A DNA stretch of 64,000 nt. Source: an uncultured Eubacteriales bacterium (GTDB lineage: Bacteria; Bacillota; Clostridia; Oscillospirales; Oscillospiraceae). The DNA lies in contig CAKTLJ010000010.1 in the NCBI GenBank assembly GCA_934572535.1, positions 5,979 to 69,978 of the forward strand. Direction: 5' to 3'. The translations under genes were made by a program, and so were the position numbers. Positions 53,790 through 62,060 of the stretch are shown piece after piece; the first letter of the stretch is position 1; every line of letters starts with the position of its first letter. Below the pieces are notes generated by a model that saw only the letters and a program-made list of their open reading frames with translations, ran no database searches and had not been told where the DNA came from.

Positions 53790-56426
53790 TTACAGGGAGG
53801 CTTCCTGCTCCGCCAGCTGCGCGATGAGGGCGGTCAGCTTTTCGGCGCGCTCCTTTTCGGCGCTTACCACGTTCTCGGGGGCCTTGGCCAGGAAGCCGGG
53901 GTTGGAGAGCTTCTTTTCCAGCTTTTCCAGCTCGCCGCGGTTCTTTTTCAGCTCCTTGGCGATGCGGGCCTTCTCCTTTTCCAGGTCCACCAGCTCGGCC
54001 AGCGGCATGGAGATCTTGGCCACGTGGGTGACCACGGTGACCTCGCCCTGGGCCTCCTCCTTCTGGGCGACCACGGACACGTCGCTGGCGTAACCCAGGC
54101 GCTTGAGGAAGGGGATGCCGGCGGTGAAGATCTCGCCCTCGGCGGTGGCGATGGTCAGGTGCGCCTTCTTGGAGGGGGGCACGTTCATCTCGGAGCGGCG
54201 GGCGCGGACGGCCTTGACGGCGTCCATCAGCATCTCCACAGCCTTCTCCTCCTGGGGGAAGGCCAGGTCGTCCCGGAAGGTCGGCCACGGCTGGAGCATC
54301 AGGAAGTTCTTCTCGCAGCTGGCCTCGTGGGGCAGCGCCTGCCAGATCTCCTCGGTGAGGAAGGGCATGAAGGGGTGCAGCAGCTTCAGGATGTCGGTGA
54401 GGACGTAGCACAGGACCTGCTGGGCCTGGACCTTGGCGGCCTCGTCCTCGCCCTGGAGGCGGGACTTGGTCATCTCGATATACCAGTCGCAATAGGTGTC
54501 CCAGAGGAAGTCATAGATCTTCTGAGCGGCGACGCCCAGCTCGTAGTGGTCCATGTTCTCGGTGACCTCGGCGATGACGGTGTTCAGCTTGGAGAGGATC
54601 CACTTGTCCTCCAGCTCGAGCTTCTCGGGCAGCGCGTTCTCCTCGATGGTCAGGTTCATCATCAGGAAGCGGGAGGCGTTCCAGATCTTGTTGGCGAAGT
54701 TCCGCATGGCCTCGCAGCGCTCGGTGTAGAAGCGCATGTCGTTGCCGGGGCTGTTGCCGGTGATCAGGTTGAAGCGCAGGGCGTCGGCGCCGTACTGCTC
54801 GGCCATCTCCAGGGGGTCGATGCCGTTGCCCAGGGACTTGGACATCTTGCGGCCCTTGTCGTCGCGGACCAGACCGTGGATGAAGACGGTGTGGAAGGGA
54901 GTCTTCTTGGTCTGCTCGCAGCCGGAGAAGATCATGCGGGCCACCCAGAAGAAGATGATGTCATAGCCGGTGACCAGCACGTCGGTGGGGTAGAAGTAGT
55001 CCAGGTCCTCGGCGCTTTCGGGCCAGCCCAGGGTGGAGAAGGGCCACAGGGCGGAGGAGAACCAGGTGTCCAGCACGTCGGGGTCGCGGGTGATGTTCTT
55101 GGAACCGCACTTCTCGCACTGGCAGGCGTCGGTGCGGGAGACGGTCATGTGGCCGCAGTCGTCGCAGTACCACACGGGGATCTGGTGGCCCCACCAAAGC
55201 TGACGGGAGATGCACCAGTCGTGGACGTTCTCCATCCAGTTCAGATAGGTCTTGGAGAAGCGGTCGGGGACGAACTTGGTCTCGCCCTCTTCCACCACCC
55301 GGATGGCCTCCTCGGCCAGGGGCTTCATCTTCACGAACCACTGGGCGGAGATGATGGGCTCGACGTCGTTGTGACAGCGGTAGCAGGTGCCCACGTTGTG
55401 CTGGTGGTCCTCGATCTTCTCCAGCAGGCCCAGGGCCTCCAGGTCGGCGATGATGGCCTTGCGGGCCTCGTAGCGGTCCATGCCCTGGTACTTGCCGCCC
55501 AGCTCGTTGATCTTGCCGTAGTCATCCAGGACGCGGATGGACTCCAGGTTGTGGCGCAGGCCGACCTCGAAGTCGTTGGGGTCGTGGGCGGGGGTCATCT
55601 TCACGCAGCCGGTGCCGAAGTCCATTTCCACGTATTCGTCGGCCACGATGGGGATCTCCCGGTCCATGAGGGGGAGGATGCACTTCTTGCCGACGATGTC
55701 CTGGTAGCGCGTGTCGTCGGGGTGGACGGCCACGCCGGAGTCGCCCAGCATGGTCTCAGGACGGGTGGTGGCCACGATGACATAGCGGCCCTCCTCGCCC
55801 TGGATGGGGTACTTGATGTGCCAGAGCTTGCCGGGCTTGTCCACGTATTCCACCTCGGCGTCGGACAGGGCGGTGACGCAGTTGGGGCACCAGTTGATGA
55901 TGCGGGAGCCCTTGTAGATCAGGCCCTTTTCATACAGCTCGCAGAAGGTCTCGCGGACGGCCTTGGAGCAGCCCTCGTCCATGGTGAAGCGGGCGCGGTC
56001 CCAGTCGCAGGAAGCGCCCATCTTCTTCTGCTGGGCCACGATGCGGTTGCCGTAGGTGTTCTTCCAGTCCCAGACGCGCTCCAGGAACTTCTCCCGGCCC
56101 AGGTCGTAGCGGGTGAGGCCCTCCTTGACCCGCAGCTCCTCCTCGACCTTGATCTGGGTGGCGATCCCGGCGTGATCGGTGCCGGGGAGCCACAGGGCGG
56201 CGTAGCCCTGCATCCGCTTGAAGCGGATCAGGATGTCCTGGAGGGTGCAGTCCATGGCGTGGCCCATGTGGAGCTGACCGGTGACGTTGGGGGGCGGCAT
56301 GACGATGGTGTAGGGCTTCTTCTTGGCGTCCCGGACACCGGCGAAGCACTTGTTTTCCTCCCACTGGGCGTAAATGCGGCCTTCCACCTCGCGGGGGTCA
56401 TAGACCTTGGGTAATTCTTTTCTCAT
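53790..56426 (-). CDS. valS: Valyl-tRNA synthetase
   Basis: 878 residues, complete class Ia synthetase. HIGH-type motif PPPNVTGQLHMGHAMD near residue 45, editing domain in the middle (VATTRPETMLGDSGVAVHP), KMSKS motif GRKMSKSLGNGIDP, anticodon-binding helices, and a C-terminal coiled coil (LEKEKARIAKELKKNRGELE). It charges tRNA-Val and clears Thr-tRNA-Val. It is read from a T-box-controlled transcript, after the YcxB-like gene (36-base gap). A long frame on the opposite strand is a shadow. Confidence 0.97.
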   Translation of the reverse strand: MRKELPKVYDPREVEGRIYAQWEENKCFAGVRDAKKKPYTIVMPPPNVTGQLHMGHAMDCTLQDILIRFKRMQGYAALWLPGTDHAGIATQIKVEEELRVKEGLTRYDLGREKFLERVWDWKNTYGNRIVAQQKKMGASCDWDRARFTMDEGCSKAVRETFCELYEKGLIYKGSRIINWCPNCVTALSDAEVEYVDKPGKLWHIKYPIQGEEGRYVIVATTRPETMLGDSGVAVHPDDTRYQDIVGKKCILPLMDREIPIVADEYVEMDFGTGCVKMTPAHDPNDFEVGLRHNLESIRVLDDYGKINELGGKYQGMDRYEARKAIIADLEALGLLEKIEDHQHNVGTCYRCHNDVEPIISAQWFVKMKPLAEEAIRVVEEGETKFVPDRFSKTYLNWMENVHDWCISRQLWWGHQIPVWYCDDCGHMTVSRTDACQCEKCGSKNITRDPDVLDTWFSSALWPFSTLGWPESAEDLDYFYPTDVLVTGYDIIFFWVARMIFSGCEQTKKTPFHTVFIHGLVRDDKGRKMSKSLGNGIDPLEMAEQYGADALRFNLITGNSPGNDMRFYTERCEAMRNFANKIWNASRFLMMNLTIEENALPEKLELEDKWILSKLNTVIAEVTENMDHYELGVAAQKIYDFLWDTYCDWYIEMTKSRLQGEDEAAKVQAQQVLCYVLTDILKLLHPFMPFLTEEIWQALPHEASCEKNFLMLQPWPTFRDDLAFPQEEKAVEMLMDAVKAVRARRSEMNVPPSKKAHLTIATAEGEIFTAGIPFLKRLGYASDVSVVAQKEEAQGEVTVVTHVAKISMPLAELVDLEKEKARIAKELKKNRGELEKLEKKLSNPGFLAKAPENVVSAEKERAEKLTALIAQLAEQEASL

Positions 56427-56462
56427 TTGTGTTCCTCCTATGGTGTTGAGGCGAGCGCCTCA

Positions 56463-56990
56463 TCAGAATTCTTGGATGGGCAGCTGGGTGTGCTGACCGA
56501 TAAAGGCCTTGAAGGAGGGATCGTCGCCCTCGACAAAGCCCGTCCGGTCGATGATGACGCCGTGTCCGGCGTCGAAGAAGAGGGCGTACCAGTCCCGGTT
56601 GCAGACCACGGCGAAGACCTGCTCATAGGCATACCGCTGCTCACCGGCCTCGGTGGTGCAGAGGAACTCCTCCTCGTCAAATGCATAGGTGCAGGTCTGC
56701 ATACCCCGCTGGAGCTGCCGCTGCGAGGAGCGCAGACGGAGGGACTTCCAGGAGATTCCTCCCAACAGCAGGATGACGCCGTACAGGAGCAGGAGATTGC
56801 TCACCATGGGCGAGACGTTGTGGAGCGCCGCGCCGCTCACCAGGCCGAGCAGGCCCAGGACATAGCACAGCAGCCGGGAGATCTGGGAGCGTTTCTTGCG
56901 CACGCTCTGCTCGGCCAGCTCGTTCAGAGCGGCCAGGGCGCTGCGGTCGTAGGTCGTTTTGTTGACAAAGGGATACAGCGATTCGCTCAT
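56463..56990 (-). CDS. YcxB-like membrane protein
   Basis: 175 residues. Two closely spaced membrane segments (about 42-62 and 70-90) are followed by a small beta-rich cytoplasmic domain with CTYAFDEEEFLC, YAYEQVFAVVCNRDWYALFFD and ending TQLPIQEF, typical of YcxB-like proteins, whose function is unknown. ATG 56990 follows AAGGAGG. Lying between the T-box and valS, it should be induced by valine starvation together with valS, which is an unexpected partner for a synthetase. Confidence 0.75.
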   Translation of the reverse strand: MSESLYPFVNKTTYDRSALAALNELAEQSVRKKRSQISRLLCYVLGLLGLVSGAALHNVSPMVSNLLLLYGVILLLGGISWKSLRLRSSQRQLQRGMQTCTYAFDEEEFLCTTEAGEQRYAYEQVFAVVCNRDWYALFFDAGHGVIIDRTGFVEGDDPSFKAFIGQHTQLPIQEF

Positions 56991-57269
56991 AGGCGCCTCC
57001 TTTTGGGTCCGAAAAAAACAAAAAACACCCCAAATCCCCAAAGGGACTCAGGGCGAAATGCCTTCCGCGGTACCACCTGAATTCGGGCTGCTTCACGCGC
57101 CCGCGCTTCCTTTCCCGTAACGGGGGAATCCGGCCTGCCGTACTTCACGTTCCGACAGACGGCTCCGGGACGACCTTCCGCGCCGCCGGGGAGAGACTTG
57201 CACCCACCGTCTCCTCTCTGGGCCCCAACGCCTCGCGTACTCCTTCCCATCCTTGCCTTTCACATAATT
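56991..57269 (-). promoter_or_regulatory. Valine T-box leader (tRNA-sensing riboswitch)
   Basis: On the minus strand Stem I starts near 57255 and contains the GTGCAAGT and AGAGAGG conserved bulge/loop sequences. The specifier region reads GGTCGTC, offering GTC (Val) at 57174-57172 or 57171-57169. The T-box AGGTGGTACCGCG is at about 57079-57065. A GC-rich hairpin (about 57048-57018) followed by TTTTTTGTTTTTTT forms the terminator. Uncharged tRNA-Val should stabilise the antiterminator and let transcription enter the YcxB-like gene and valS. Confidence 0.9.
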
Positions 57270-57275
57270 AAAATT

Positions 57276-57304
57276 AGTATAAGAAAACTTGCGGAGATTG
57301 TCAA
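57276..57304 (-). promoter_or_regulatory. Promoter of the T-box/valS operon
   Basis: Minus strand TTGACA (57304-57299), 17-base spacer, TATACT (57281-57276): near consensus. Confidence 0.8.
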
Positions 57305-57362
57305 GGGGGAAAATTCCGGGGCGGCGGCTTCCCGAGAAAGGCAAGCTGCCGCCCCCTCTCGC

Positions 57363-58328
57363 TCAAGGGCCTGCCTGGAACTTCCCGCCCGGGACGAGGT
57401 CGTGGTCCCGGAAGAGGGCGTCGATGGCCAGGGTGTAGTCCGTCAGGTGCTTTGCCTTGCGCATGGCCTTCAGGGGCTTTTCCGGGGTCTGGAAGAGGGC
57501 GGAGAGATAGAACCACAGCTCTTTCATCTTGCCCAGTACGGGCCGGTCCCCGGAGAGGGTCTCCCGATACCCCTCCAGCAGGCGGTCGTGGAAGGTGCGC
57601 AGTTCCTGCTTGGTCAGCGCAGGGCCGCCCCGCAGTTCCCGGACCAGGGCGGGATTGGCCACCAGGCCCCGGCCCAGCATCACGTGGCGGACGGAGGGGA
57701 AAGCCTGGGCGAAGTCCCGGCAGTCCTGGGGGGTGTTCAGGTCTCCGTTGTAGCACAGGGGCAGGCGGGTGTGCGCCACGGCGTAGGCGAAGGTCTCCCG
57801 CCGCACCGGCCCCCGGTAGAAGTCCGAGCGGACCCTGGGGTGGACGGTGAGCTCGTGGATGGGGTAGCGGTCGTAGAGCGCCAGCAGGGCGGGCCACTCC
57901 TCGGGGGAGGAGAGTCCCACCCGGGTCTTGACGGAAATGTTGATGCGCAGGTCGGCGGAGAAGATCTGGTCGAAGAAGTCCGCCATCTGCTCCGGCAGGG
58001 AGAGGAATCCGGCCCCCTTCTTCTTGGAGACCACCGTGCCGGAGGGGCAGCCCAGGTTGAGGTTTACCTCCCGGTAGCCAAAGTCCTGGAGCAGCCGCGC
58101 GGCGGGCAGGAAGGCCTCCGCCCGGTTGGTGAGCAGCTGCGGGATGACGGGGATGCCTTGGTTGTGCTCCGGCAGCATGTCGGCGAGCCCCCGCCCGGCC
58201 AGGGGGCTGTCCACCGTGGGGGCCCAAAAGGGGGTATAATAGGAGTCCACGCCGGGAAACATGGAAGCGTGCGCCGAGCGGTAGACCCAGCCGGTGATGC
58301 CCTCCAGGGGCGCGAAGGAAACGGTCAT
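57363..58328 (-). CDS. dus: tRNA-dihydrouridine synthase
   Basis: 321 residues of the DUS FMN barrel. FAPLEGITGWVYR starts the FMN site; VNLNLGCPSGTVVSKKKGAGFL contains the catalytic Cys; SVKTRVG and LTVHPRVRSDFYRG follow, with LCYNGDLNT and MLGRGLVANP binding the FMN phosphate. It reduces uridines in the tRNA D-loop. The motif spacing is that of the DusB/NifR3-like Gram-positive enzymes, but the target position is not assignable. ATG 58328 has GGGAGGTTCCT upstream. Single gene, no clear terminator before the T-box promoter. Confidence 0.9.
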   Translation of the reverse strand: MTVSFAPLEGITGWVYRSAHASMFPGVDSYYTPFWAPTVDSPLAGRGLADMLPEHNQGIPVIPQLLTNRAEAFLPAARLLQDFGYREVNLNLGCPSGTVVSKKKGAGFLSLPEQMADFFDQIFSADLRINISVKTRVGLSSPEEWPALLALYDRYPIHELTVHPRVRSDFYRGPVRRETFAYAVAHTRLPLCYNGDLNTPQDCRDFAQAFPSVRHVMLGRGLVANPALVRELRGGPALTKQELRTFHDRLLEGYRETLSGDRPVLGKMKELWFYLSALFQTPEKPLKAMRKAKHLTDYTLAIDALFRDHDLVPGGKFQAGP

Positions 58329-58429
58329 AGGAACCTCCCATAGGTTTGTTTGCATATAGTATACAGGGGCGCGGCCCCAAAGGGAAGAGAAAATACGAGC
58401 GAGAAGGGGAAAGCTGCGGTCCGTTTCCC

Positions 58430-58458
58430 TTGTCAAACGCGGCGGAAGCGGATATAAT
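58430..58458 (+). promoter_or_regulatory. Promoter of the small helical protein gene
   Basis: TTGTCA (58430-58435), 17-base spacer, TATAAT (58453-58458), 46 bases before the ATG. Confidence 0.75.
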
Positions 58459-58504
58459 AGAAGCATAAGCGTGAGATTACATCCACCCAAGGAGGTACGC
58501 AGAG

Positions 58505-58783
58505 ATGGCAGAATGGAAAGAGTTGAGCAGCAAGGCCAAGAATCTGGCCCTGGCCGGCATCGGCAAGGCGCGGGATCTGGGCGAGAGCGCCAAGCTGAGC
58601 CTGGATAACGTCTCCGAGGAGGAGAACAAGAAGCGCGTCTATGCCGAGATCGGCAAGCGGTTCGTGGCGGCCAACCCGGAGGCGCCCGAGGGCTACGAGG
58701 CGCTCTACGCCCAGCTGGAGCAGGCGGACGCCAAGATCAGCGCGAACAAGGCGCGGATCAGCGAACTGAAGGACGAGGACTGA
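58505..58783 (+). CDS. Small helical protein of unknown function
   Basis: 92 residues, highly charged and predicted all-helical: LSSKAKNLALAGIGKARDLG, NVSEEENKKRVYAEIGKRFV, and a C-terminal coiled coil ending ISELKDED. There is no signal peptide, membrane span or cysteine. The pattern resembles small clostridial proteins found next to zinc-ribbon proteins, but the ribbon is missing here. It has its own strong promoter, ribosome site (AAGGAGG) and terminator, so it is a genuine and probably well-expressed gene. Function unknown. Confidence 0.75.
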   Translation: MAEWKELSSKAKNLALAGIGKARDLGESAKLSLDNVSEEENKKRVYAEIGKRFVAANPEAPEGYEALYAQLEQADAKISANKARISELKDED

Positions 58784-58791
58784 ACGAAGCG

Positions 58792-58828
58792 CGTCGGTCG
58801 GCGCAGCTTGCCGCTGTGTCGGCCGACG
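58792..58828 (+). terminator. Terminator of the small helical protein gene
   Basis: CGTCGGTCGGCGCAG pairs with CTGTGTCGGCCGACG over 15 positions (two wobble), 7-base loop. Confidence 0.75.
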
Positions 58829-58872
58829 GGATAAAAATTTTCGGGTTCAGGCGATAAAATGGGACGAATCCC

Positions 58873-58901
58873 TTGCAAAATTCCTCATTGTGCATTATAA
58901 T
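58873..58901 (+). promoter_or_regulatory. Promoter of the tRNA-Ala gene
   Basis: TTGCAA (58873-58878), 17-base spacer, TATAAT (58896-58901), 31 bases before the mature 5' end. Confidence 0.75.
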
Positions 58902-58932
58902 CGGAAAGTCGGAGGACATCCGAGGAAGCAAT

Positions 58933-59008
58933 GGGCTTGTAGCTCAGTTGGGAGAGCGTTCGGTTCGCATCCGAGAGGTCGAGGGTTCGAATCCCTTCAA
59001 GTCCACCA
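58933..59008 (+). tRNA. tRNA-Ala (CGC)
   Basis: A full 76-base cloverleaf: acceptor GGGCTTG/CAAGTCC with the G3-U70 pair that marks alanine tRNAs, D arm GCTC/GAGC, anticodon stem TTCGG/CCGAG with loop TTCGCAT (anticodon CGC, reading GCG), T arm GAGGG-TTCGAAT-CCCTT and an encoded CCA. It has its own promoter and terminator. Confidence 0.95.
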
Positions 59009-59015
59009 AAGATCG

Positions 59016-59045
59016 AAGGCCGTGCAGGGTGCACGGTCTTCTTTT
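59016..59045 (+). terminator. Terminator of the tRNA-Ala gene
   Basis: AAGGCCGTGCA and TGCACGGTCTT pair with a GGG loop, followed by CTTTTC. Confidence 0.85.
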
Positions 59046-59057
59046 CTATGCACAAAC

Positions 59058-59089
59058 AAGAGAGAACGGCAAAGGCGCCGTTCTCTCTT
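59058..59089. terminator. Terminator of the NlpC/P60 operon
   Basis: AAGAGAGAACGGC and GCCGTTCTCTCTT pair perfectly with a 6-base loop; it lies beyond the stop codon of the minus-strand hydrolase. Confidence 0.85.
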
Positions 59090-59122
59090 CCTTTACGCTG
59101 TTTTTTTGCTTGCCGCGTCCGC

Positions 59123-60028
59123 TCAGATGATCCGCCGGGCGGCGTAGTAGCAGTTGATATAGTAGTTGGTGTTCAGGTCGCTGATGATCACGCCGGTGGT
59201 GGACGTGGAGGCGTGGATGAACTTTCCGTCGCCGATGTACAGACCCACGTGGGTCACATAGCTGCCGTTCCGGGAGAACAGAACGATGTCGGCGGGCTGA
59301 AGGTCTGCCTTGGAGATGGGCGCGCCGTTGTTGATCTGGTCCTTGGAGGAGCGGCTCAGGGTGTAGCCAAACTGCTTGTACACATAGCTGGTGAAGCCGG
59401 AGCAGTCGAAGGTGTTGGGACCCGCAGTGGCCCACACATAGGGATAGCCCTTGTATTGCAGGGCGTATTCCACGATGCGCTGGGCCAGCTCCCCGTCGAA
59501 ATTCTCAGGCGGGAGGATGGGGTCCGGCGTGTCGTTGGTGTCCGGTGTGTCGTTGCCCTTTTCCAGCAGGTAGGAAGCGGAGACGTAGCCGGTGCGGCCG
59601 TTGTAGGCGATCTGGTACCAGCCGTCGGCCTTGCCCGTGATGGGGAAGACGCTGCCGTCGGTGACGGTGGCCAGGATGGCGTAGCTGGTGCCGGGGCCTT
59701 GACGGACCCGCAGGCCGTCGCCCTGGGCGGAGACGTAGCCGTAGATCGGGGCCTCGGGGTCCACCGCAGTGATGGTGGAGCTGGACTGGCTGCCGCTCTC
59801 GCTCTGGTAGATGACCTCGAAGCTGCCGTCCGCGTGCTCGGGCGTGACCGTCACGGGGCTTTGGGTGCCGTTCACGGCCTCCACAGAGGAAAGGGTGTTG
59901 GAGCCCTTGTTCACCCGGACGGCGGTAGAGGTGGCGTCCGCCGGGGCCGCGAAGGCGGTGACGGACAGGAGAGAGGTGGCCAGCAGGGCAGAGGCCAAAA
60001 CTCTCGCTGCGAATCGGGAGTGTTTCAT
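59123..60028 (-). CDS. Secreted NlpC/P60 peptidoglycan endopeptidase with SH3 domain
   Basis: 301 residues. Signal peptide (LASALLATSLLSVTAFA, about 1-28), a linker, a bacterial SH3 domain (about 95-155: GDGLRVRQGPGTSYAILATV to GYVSASYLLEKG), a Thr/Asp/Pro linker, and a C-terminal NlpC/P60 domain with catalytic Cys in NTFDCSGFTSYVYKQFG (about 208) and His in VTHVGLYIGDGKFIH. It cleaves peptide stems of peptidoglycan, probably gamma-D-Glu to diaminopimelate, outside the cell. It follows the 96-residue protein gene by 20 bases and shares its promoter. Confidence 0.9.
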   Translation of the reverse strand: MKHSRFAARVLASALLATSLLSVTAFAAPADATSTAVRVNKGSNTLSSVEAVNGTQSPVTVTPEHADGSFEVIYQSESGSQSSSTITAVDPEAPIYGYVSAQGDGLRVRQGPGTSYAILATVTDGSVFPITGKADGWYQIAYNGRTGYVSASYLLEKGNDTPDTNDTPDPILPPENFDGELAQRIVEYALQYKGYPYVWATAGPNTFDCSGFTSYVYKQFGYTLSRSSKDQINNGAPISKADLQPADIVLFSRNGSYVTHVGLYIGDGKFIHASTSTTGVIISDLNTNYYINCYYAARRII

Positions 60029-60048
60029 ACAGAGTACCTCTCGAACGC

Positions 60049-60339
60049 TCAGCGGGAAGCCAAGGCGCGGTCCAGCCAGACGGTGGCGATGTCGATGGCG
60101 GAGTACAGACTGTCCTTCTCGCTGCGCTTGACCACGCGGTTGCGGCTCTTCAGGTCGTTGGCGGTGAGCTGGAGCTGGATGCTGACCTTGCTGGCCACGT
60201 TCATGTCGCCGACGGGCTTGGTCTCCAGGATCTGGAGCATGATGATGTGGGAATCGGACATATCGCCGTAGTAGATGATGTTATCCTTGCGGCGCAGGGG
60301 ACGACCCTTATATGTCAGCGGGATCTTTTCGTTTGCCAT
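60049..60339 (-). CDS. Small conserved-looking protein upstream of the NlpC/P60 hydrolase
   Basis: 96 residues without signal or membrane span: MANEKIPLTYKGRPLRRKDN, IIYYGDMSDSHIIMLQIL, then VASKVSIQLQLTAND and VVKRSEKDSLYSAIDIATVW. Alternating strands and one C-terminal helix suggest a compact cytoplasmic alpha/beta domain. ATG 60339 has GGAGG 10 bases upstream, and a near-consensus promoter precedes it, so it is a real gene. No function can be given; sharing a transcript with the hydrolase may mean a cell-envelope link. Confidence 0.75.
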   Translation of the reverse strand: MANEKIPLTYKGRPLRRKDNIIYYGDMSDSHIIMLQILETKPVGDMNVASKVSIQLQLTANDLKSRNRVVKRSEKDSLYSAIDIATVWLDRALASR

Positions 60340-60440
60340 ACAGTAAACCTCCATAGTAAGAATTGCAATCAAAACGAACGCCCCAAGTGGGCGTAACGAG
60401 CGCAGAGCATAATTACCCTACATAATATATGTGTAACCAA

Positions 60441-60470
60441 ATTGTAACACATCGGGGCGGGGTCTGTCAA
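60441..60470 (-). promoter_or_regulatory. Promoter of the 96-residue protein/NlpC operon
   Basis: Minus strand TTGACA (60470-60465), 18-base spacer, TACAAT (60446-60441). Divergent from the smpB promoter about 54 bases away. Confidence 0.75.
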
Positions 60471-60523
60471 TTTCTTTTCTGTGAACATTGTTTGAACACT
60501 GACCGGAAAACCGGTCTGAGCCC

Positions 60524-60552
60524 TTGACAGACGGGGTATAATAAAGGATAAT
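60524..60552 (+). promoter_or_regulatory. Promoter of smpB
   Basis: TTGACA (60524-60529), 17-base spacer, GATAAT (60547-60552). Confidence 0.65.
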
Positions 60553-60594
60553 ATAACCTGCTTCGGAGTACGGCAGAGAAGGGAGGTGTCCGCC

Positions 60595-61053
60595 TTGGCA
60601 GGAGAGACCCGAAAGCTTATCGCGAAAAACAGCAAGGCCTACCACGACTACTTCGTGGAGGATCAATACGAGGCGGGCATCGAGCTGGCCGGGACCGAGG
60701 TCAAGTCCATCCGCATGGGCAACGTGAACCTGAAGGATGCCTTCTGCACCATCAAGGATGGGCAGCTGACCCTCAACGGGATGCACGTGAGTCCCTACGA
60801 GAAGGGCAATATCTTCAACCGGGAGCCTCGCCGTCCCCGCCGCCTGCTGATGCACAAGCGGGAGATCCAAAAGCTCTTCGCCAAGATCAAGCAGGACGGC
60901 TATACCCTGGTCCCGCTGCGGCTCTACTTCAAGGGGCCGCGGGTCAAGGTGGAGGTCGGCCTGTGCAAGGGCAAAAAGCTCTACGACAAGCGCGAAGCCG
61001 CCGCCAAGCGGGACGCCAAGCGGGAGATGGATCGTGCCTTGAAGCAGCGCTGA
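60595..61053 (+). CDS. smpB: SsrA-binding protein SmpB
   Basis: 152 residues, the expected size. KLIAKNSKAYHDYFVEDQYEAGIELAGTEVKS opens the OB-like fold (cited here only as its ends: KLIAKNSKAYH and GTEVKSIR), with RPRRLLMHKREIQKL in the middle and the basic tail ending KRDAKREMDRALKQR that enters the ribosomal mRNA channel. It carries tmRNA to stalled ribosomes; its RNA partner ssrA lies 0.66 kb downstream. TTG 60595 is preferred, with GGGAGG 8 bases upstream; the in-frame GTG 60586 overlaps that site. Confidence 0.93.
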   Translation: MAGETRKLIAKNSKAYHDYFVEDQYEAGIELAGTEVKSIRMGNVNLKDAFCTIKDGQLTLNGMHVSPYEKGNIFNREPRRPRRLLMHKREIQKLFAKIKQDGYTLVPLRLYFKGPRVKVEVGLCKGKKLYDKREAAAKRDAKREMDRALKQR

Positions 61054-61111
61054 TCCCTGACCGGTTCCAATGAAACGCGATCTGACTTATCTGATAAAGG
61101 AGAAAACAACC

Positions 61112-61633
61112 ATGGCACAGAATCCTATCGTTACCATCGAGATGGAAGACGGCGGCAAGATCGTCGCCGAGCTGTATCCCGAGGTGGCCCCCATCACCGT
61201 GAACAACTTCGTGAGCCTGGCCGGGAAGGGCTTTTATGACGGCCTGATCTTCCACCGCGTCATCTCCGGCTTCATGATCCAGGGCGGCGACCCCCAGGGC
61301 GTCGGCATCGGCGGCCCCGGTTACAGCATCAAGGGCGAGTTCGCCGGCAACGGCGTGAAGAACGACCTGAGCCACAGCCGCGGCGTTCTGTCCATGGCCC
61401 GCGCCCAGATGCCCAACTCTGCGGGCAGCCAGTTCTTCATCATGCACGCCGACGGCCCCTTCCTGGACGGCCAGTATGCCGCCTTTGGCAAGGTCACCGA
61501 GGGCCTGGACGTGGTGGACGCCATCGCCGCCGTGCAGACCGACCGCATGGATAAGCCCAAGGCGGACCAGCGGATGAAGAAGGTCACTGTGGAGACCTTC
61601 GGCGTGGACTATCCCGAACCCGAGAAGATGTAA
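61112..61633 (+). CDS. Cyclophilin-type peptidyl-prolyl cis-trans isomerase
   Basis: 173 residues. Standard cyclophilin motifs: FHRVISGFMIQGGDPQG (catalytic Arg), GVLSMARAQMPNSAGSQFFI and LDGQYAAFGKVTEGLDVV. No signal peptide, so it acts in the cytoplasm as a folding catalyst. ATG 61112 has AAAGGAG 9 bases upstream, overruling the ATG at 61070. It lies between smpB (58-base gap) and ssrA, probably on the smpB transcript. A GC-rich hairpin GCGCGGC/GCCGCGC near 61666-61686 may end it. Confidence 0.92.
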   Translation: MAQNPIVTIEMEDGGKIVAELYPEVAPITVNNFVSLAGKGFYDGLIFHRVISGFMIQGGDPQGVGIGGPGYSIKGEFAGNGVKNDLSHSRGVLSMARAQMPNSAGSQFFIMHADGPFLDGQYAAFGKVTEGLDVVDAIAAVQTDRMDKPKADQRMKKVTVETFGVDYPEPEKM

Positions 61634-61711
61634 TTTACTTGTGATCCTGTTCTCTGCCTGCGGACGCGCGGCATCGCGCCGCGCGCCGTGGCAACAGGTT
61701 CGTCTCGATTG

Positions 61712-62059
61712 GGGGGCGTACTGGTTTCGACGGGGACATGGGGGCAGGAATAGCGGGCGGATGGGCCTGACATCCTTAAAACGGGCAACTTATAAATTAA
61801 AGAACAACAATAAGACTGTTCTCGCCGCTGCTTAATAGCGGCCGTCCACCCCGGAAGGACCACGAGCCGGGCTTGGGCGTGATCTGAGTGGTGCACGTGA
61901 CCGGGGTAAGCTTTGCCCCCGGCATGACCAATGAAGCTACCGAGCCATGAAGCATGACGGCTTGCGCCATGGTAAGGGAATGAAAAGAACCGTCTGCGCC
62001 CGGAGAAGTTCCTGAGGAAGTGTTTTCGGACGGGGGTTCAACTCCCCCCGCCTCCACCA
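61712..62059 (+). ncRNA. ssrA: tmRNA (SsrA)
   Basis: 348 bases. The 5' end GGGGGCG pairs with CGCCTCC before the encoded ACCA, with the G3-U70-type wobble needed for alanylation; GTACTGGTTTCGACGGGG near the 5' end and GGGTTCAACTCCC near the 3' end are the tRNA-like D and T parts. The tag reading frame is 61785-61835 (start GCA), reading ATYKLKNNNKTVLAAA, then TAA TAG. It rescues ribosomes on broken mRNAs and marks the product for proteolysis through the LAAA end. The resume codon is inferred from the frame of LAAA; a later start is possible. Confidence 0.95.
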
Positions 62060-62060
62060 T

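Noticed and set aside
53775..56414. An 879-codon open frame opposite valS
   Set aside because: Antisense shadow of a full-length valyl-tRNA synthetase.
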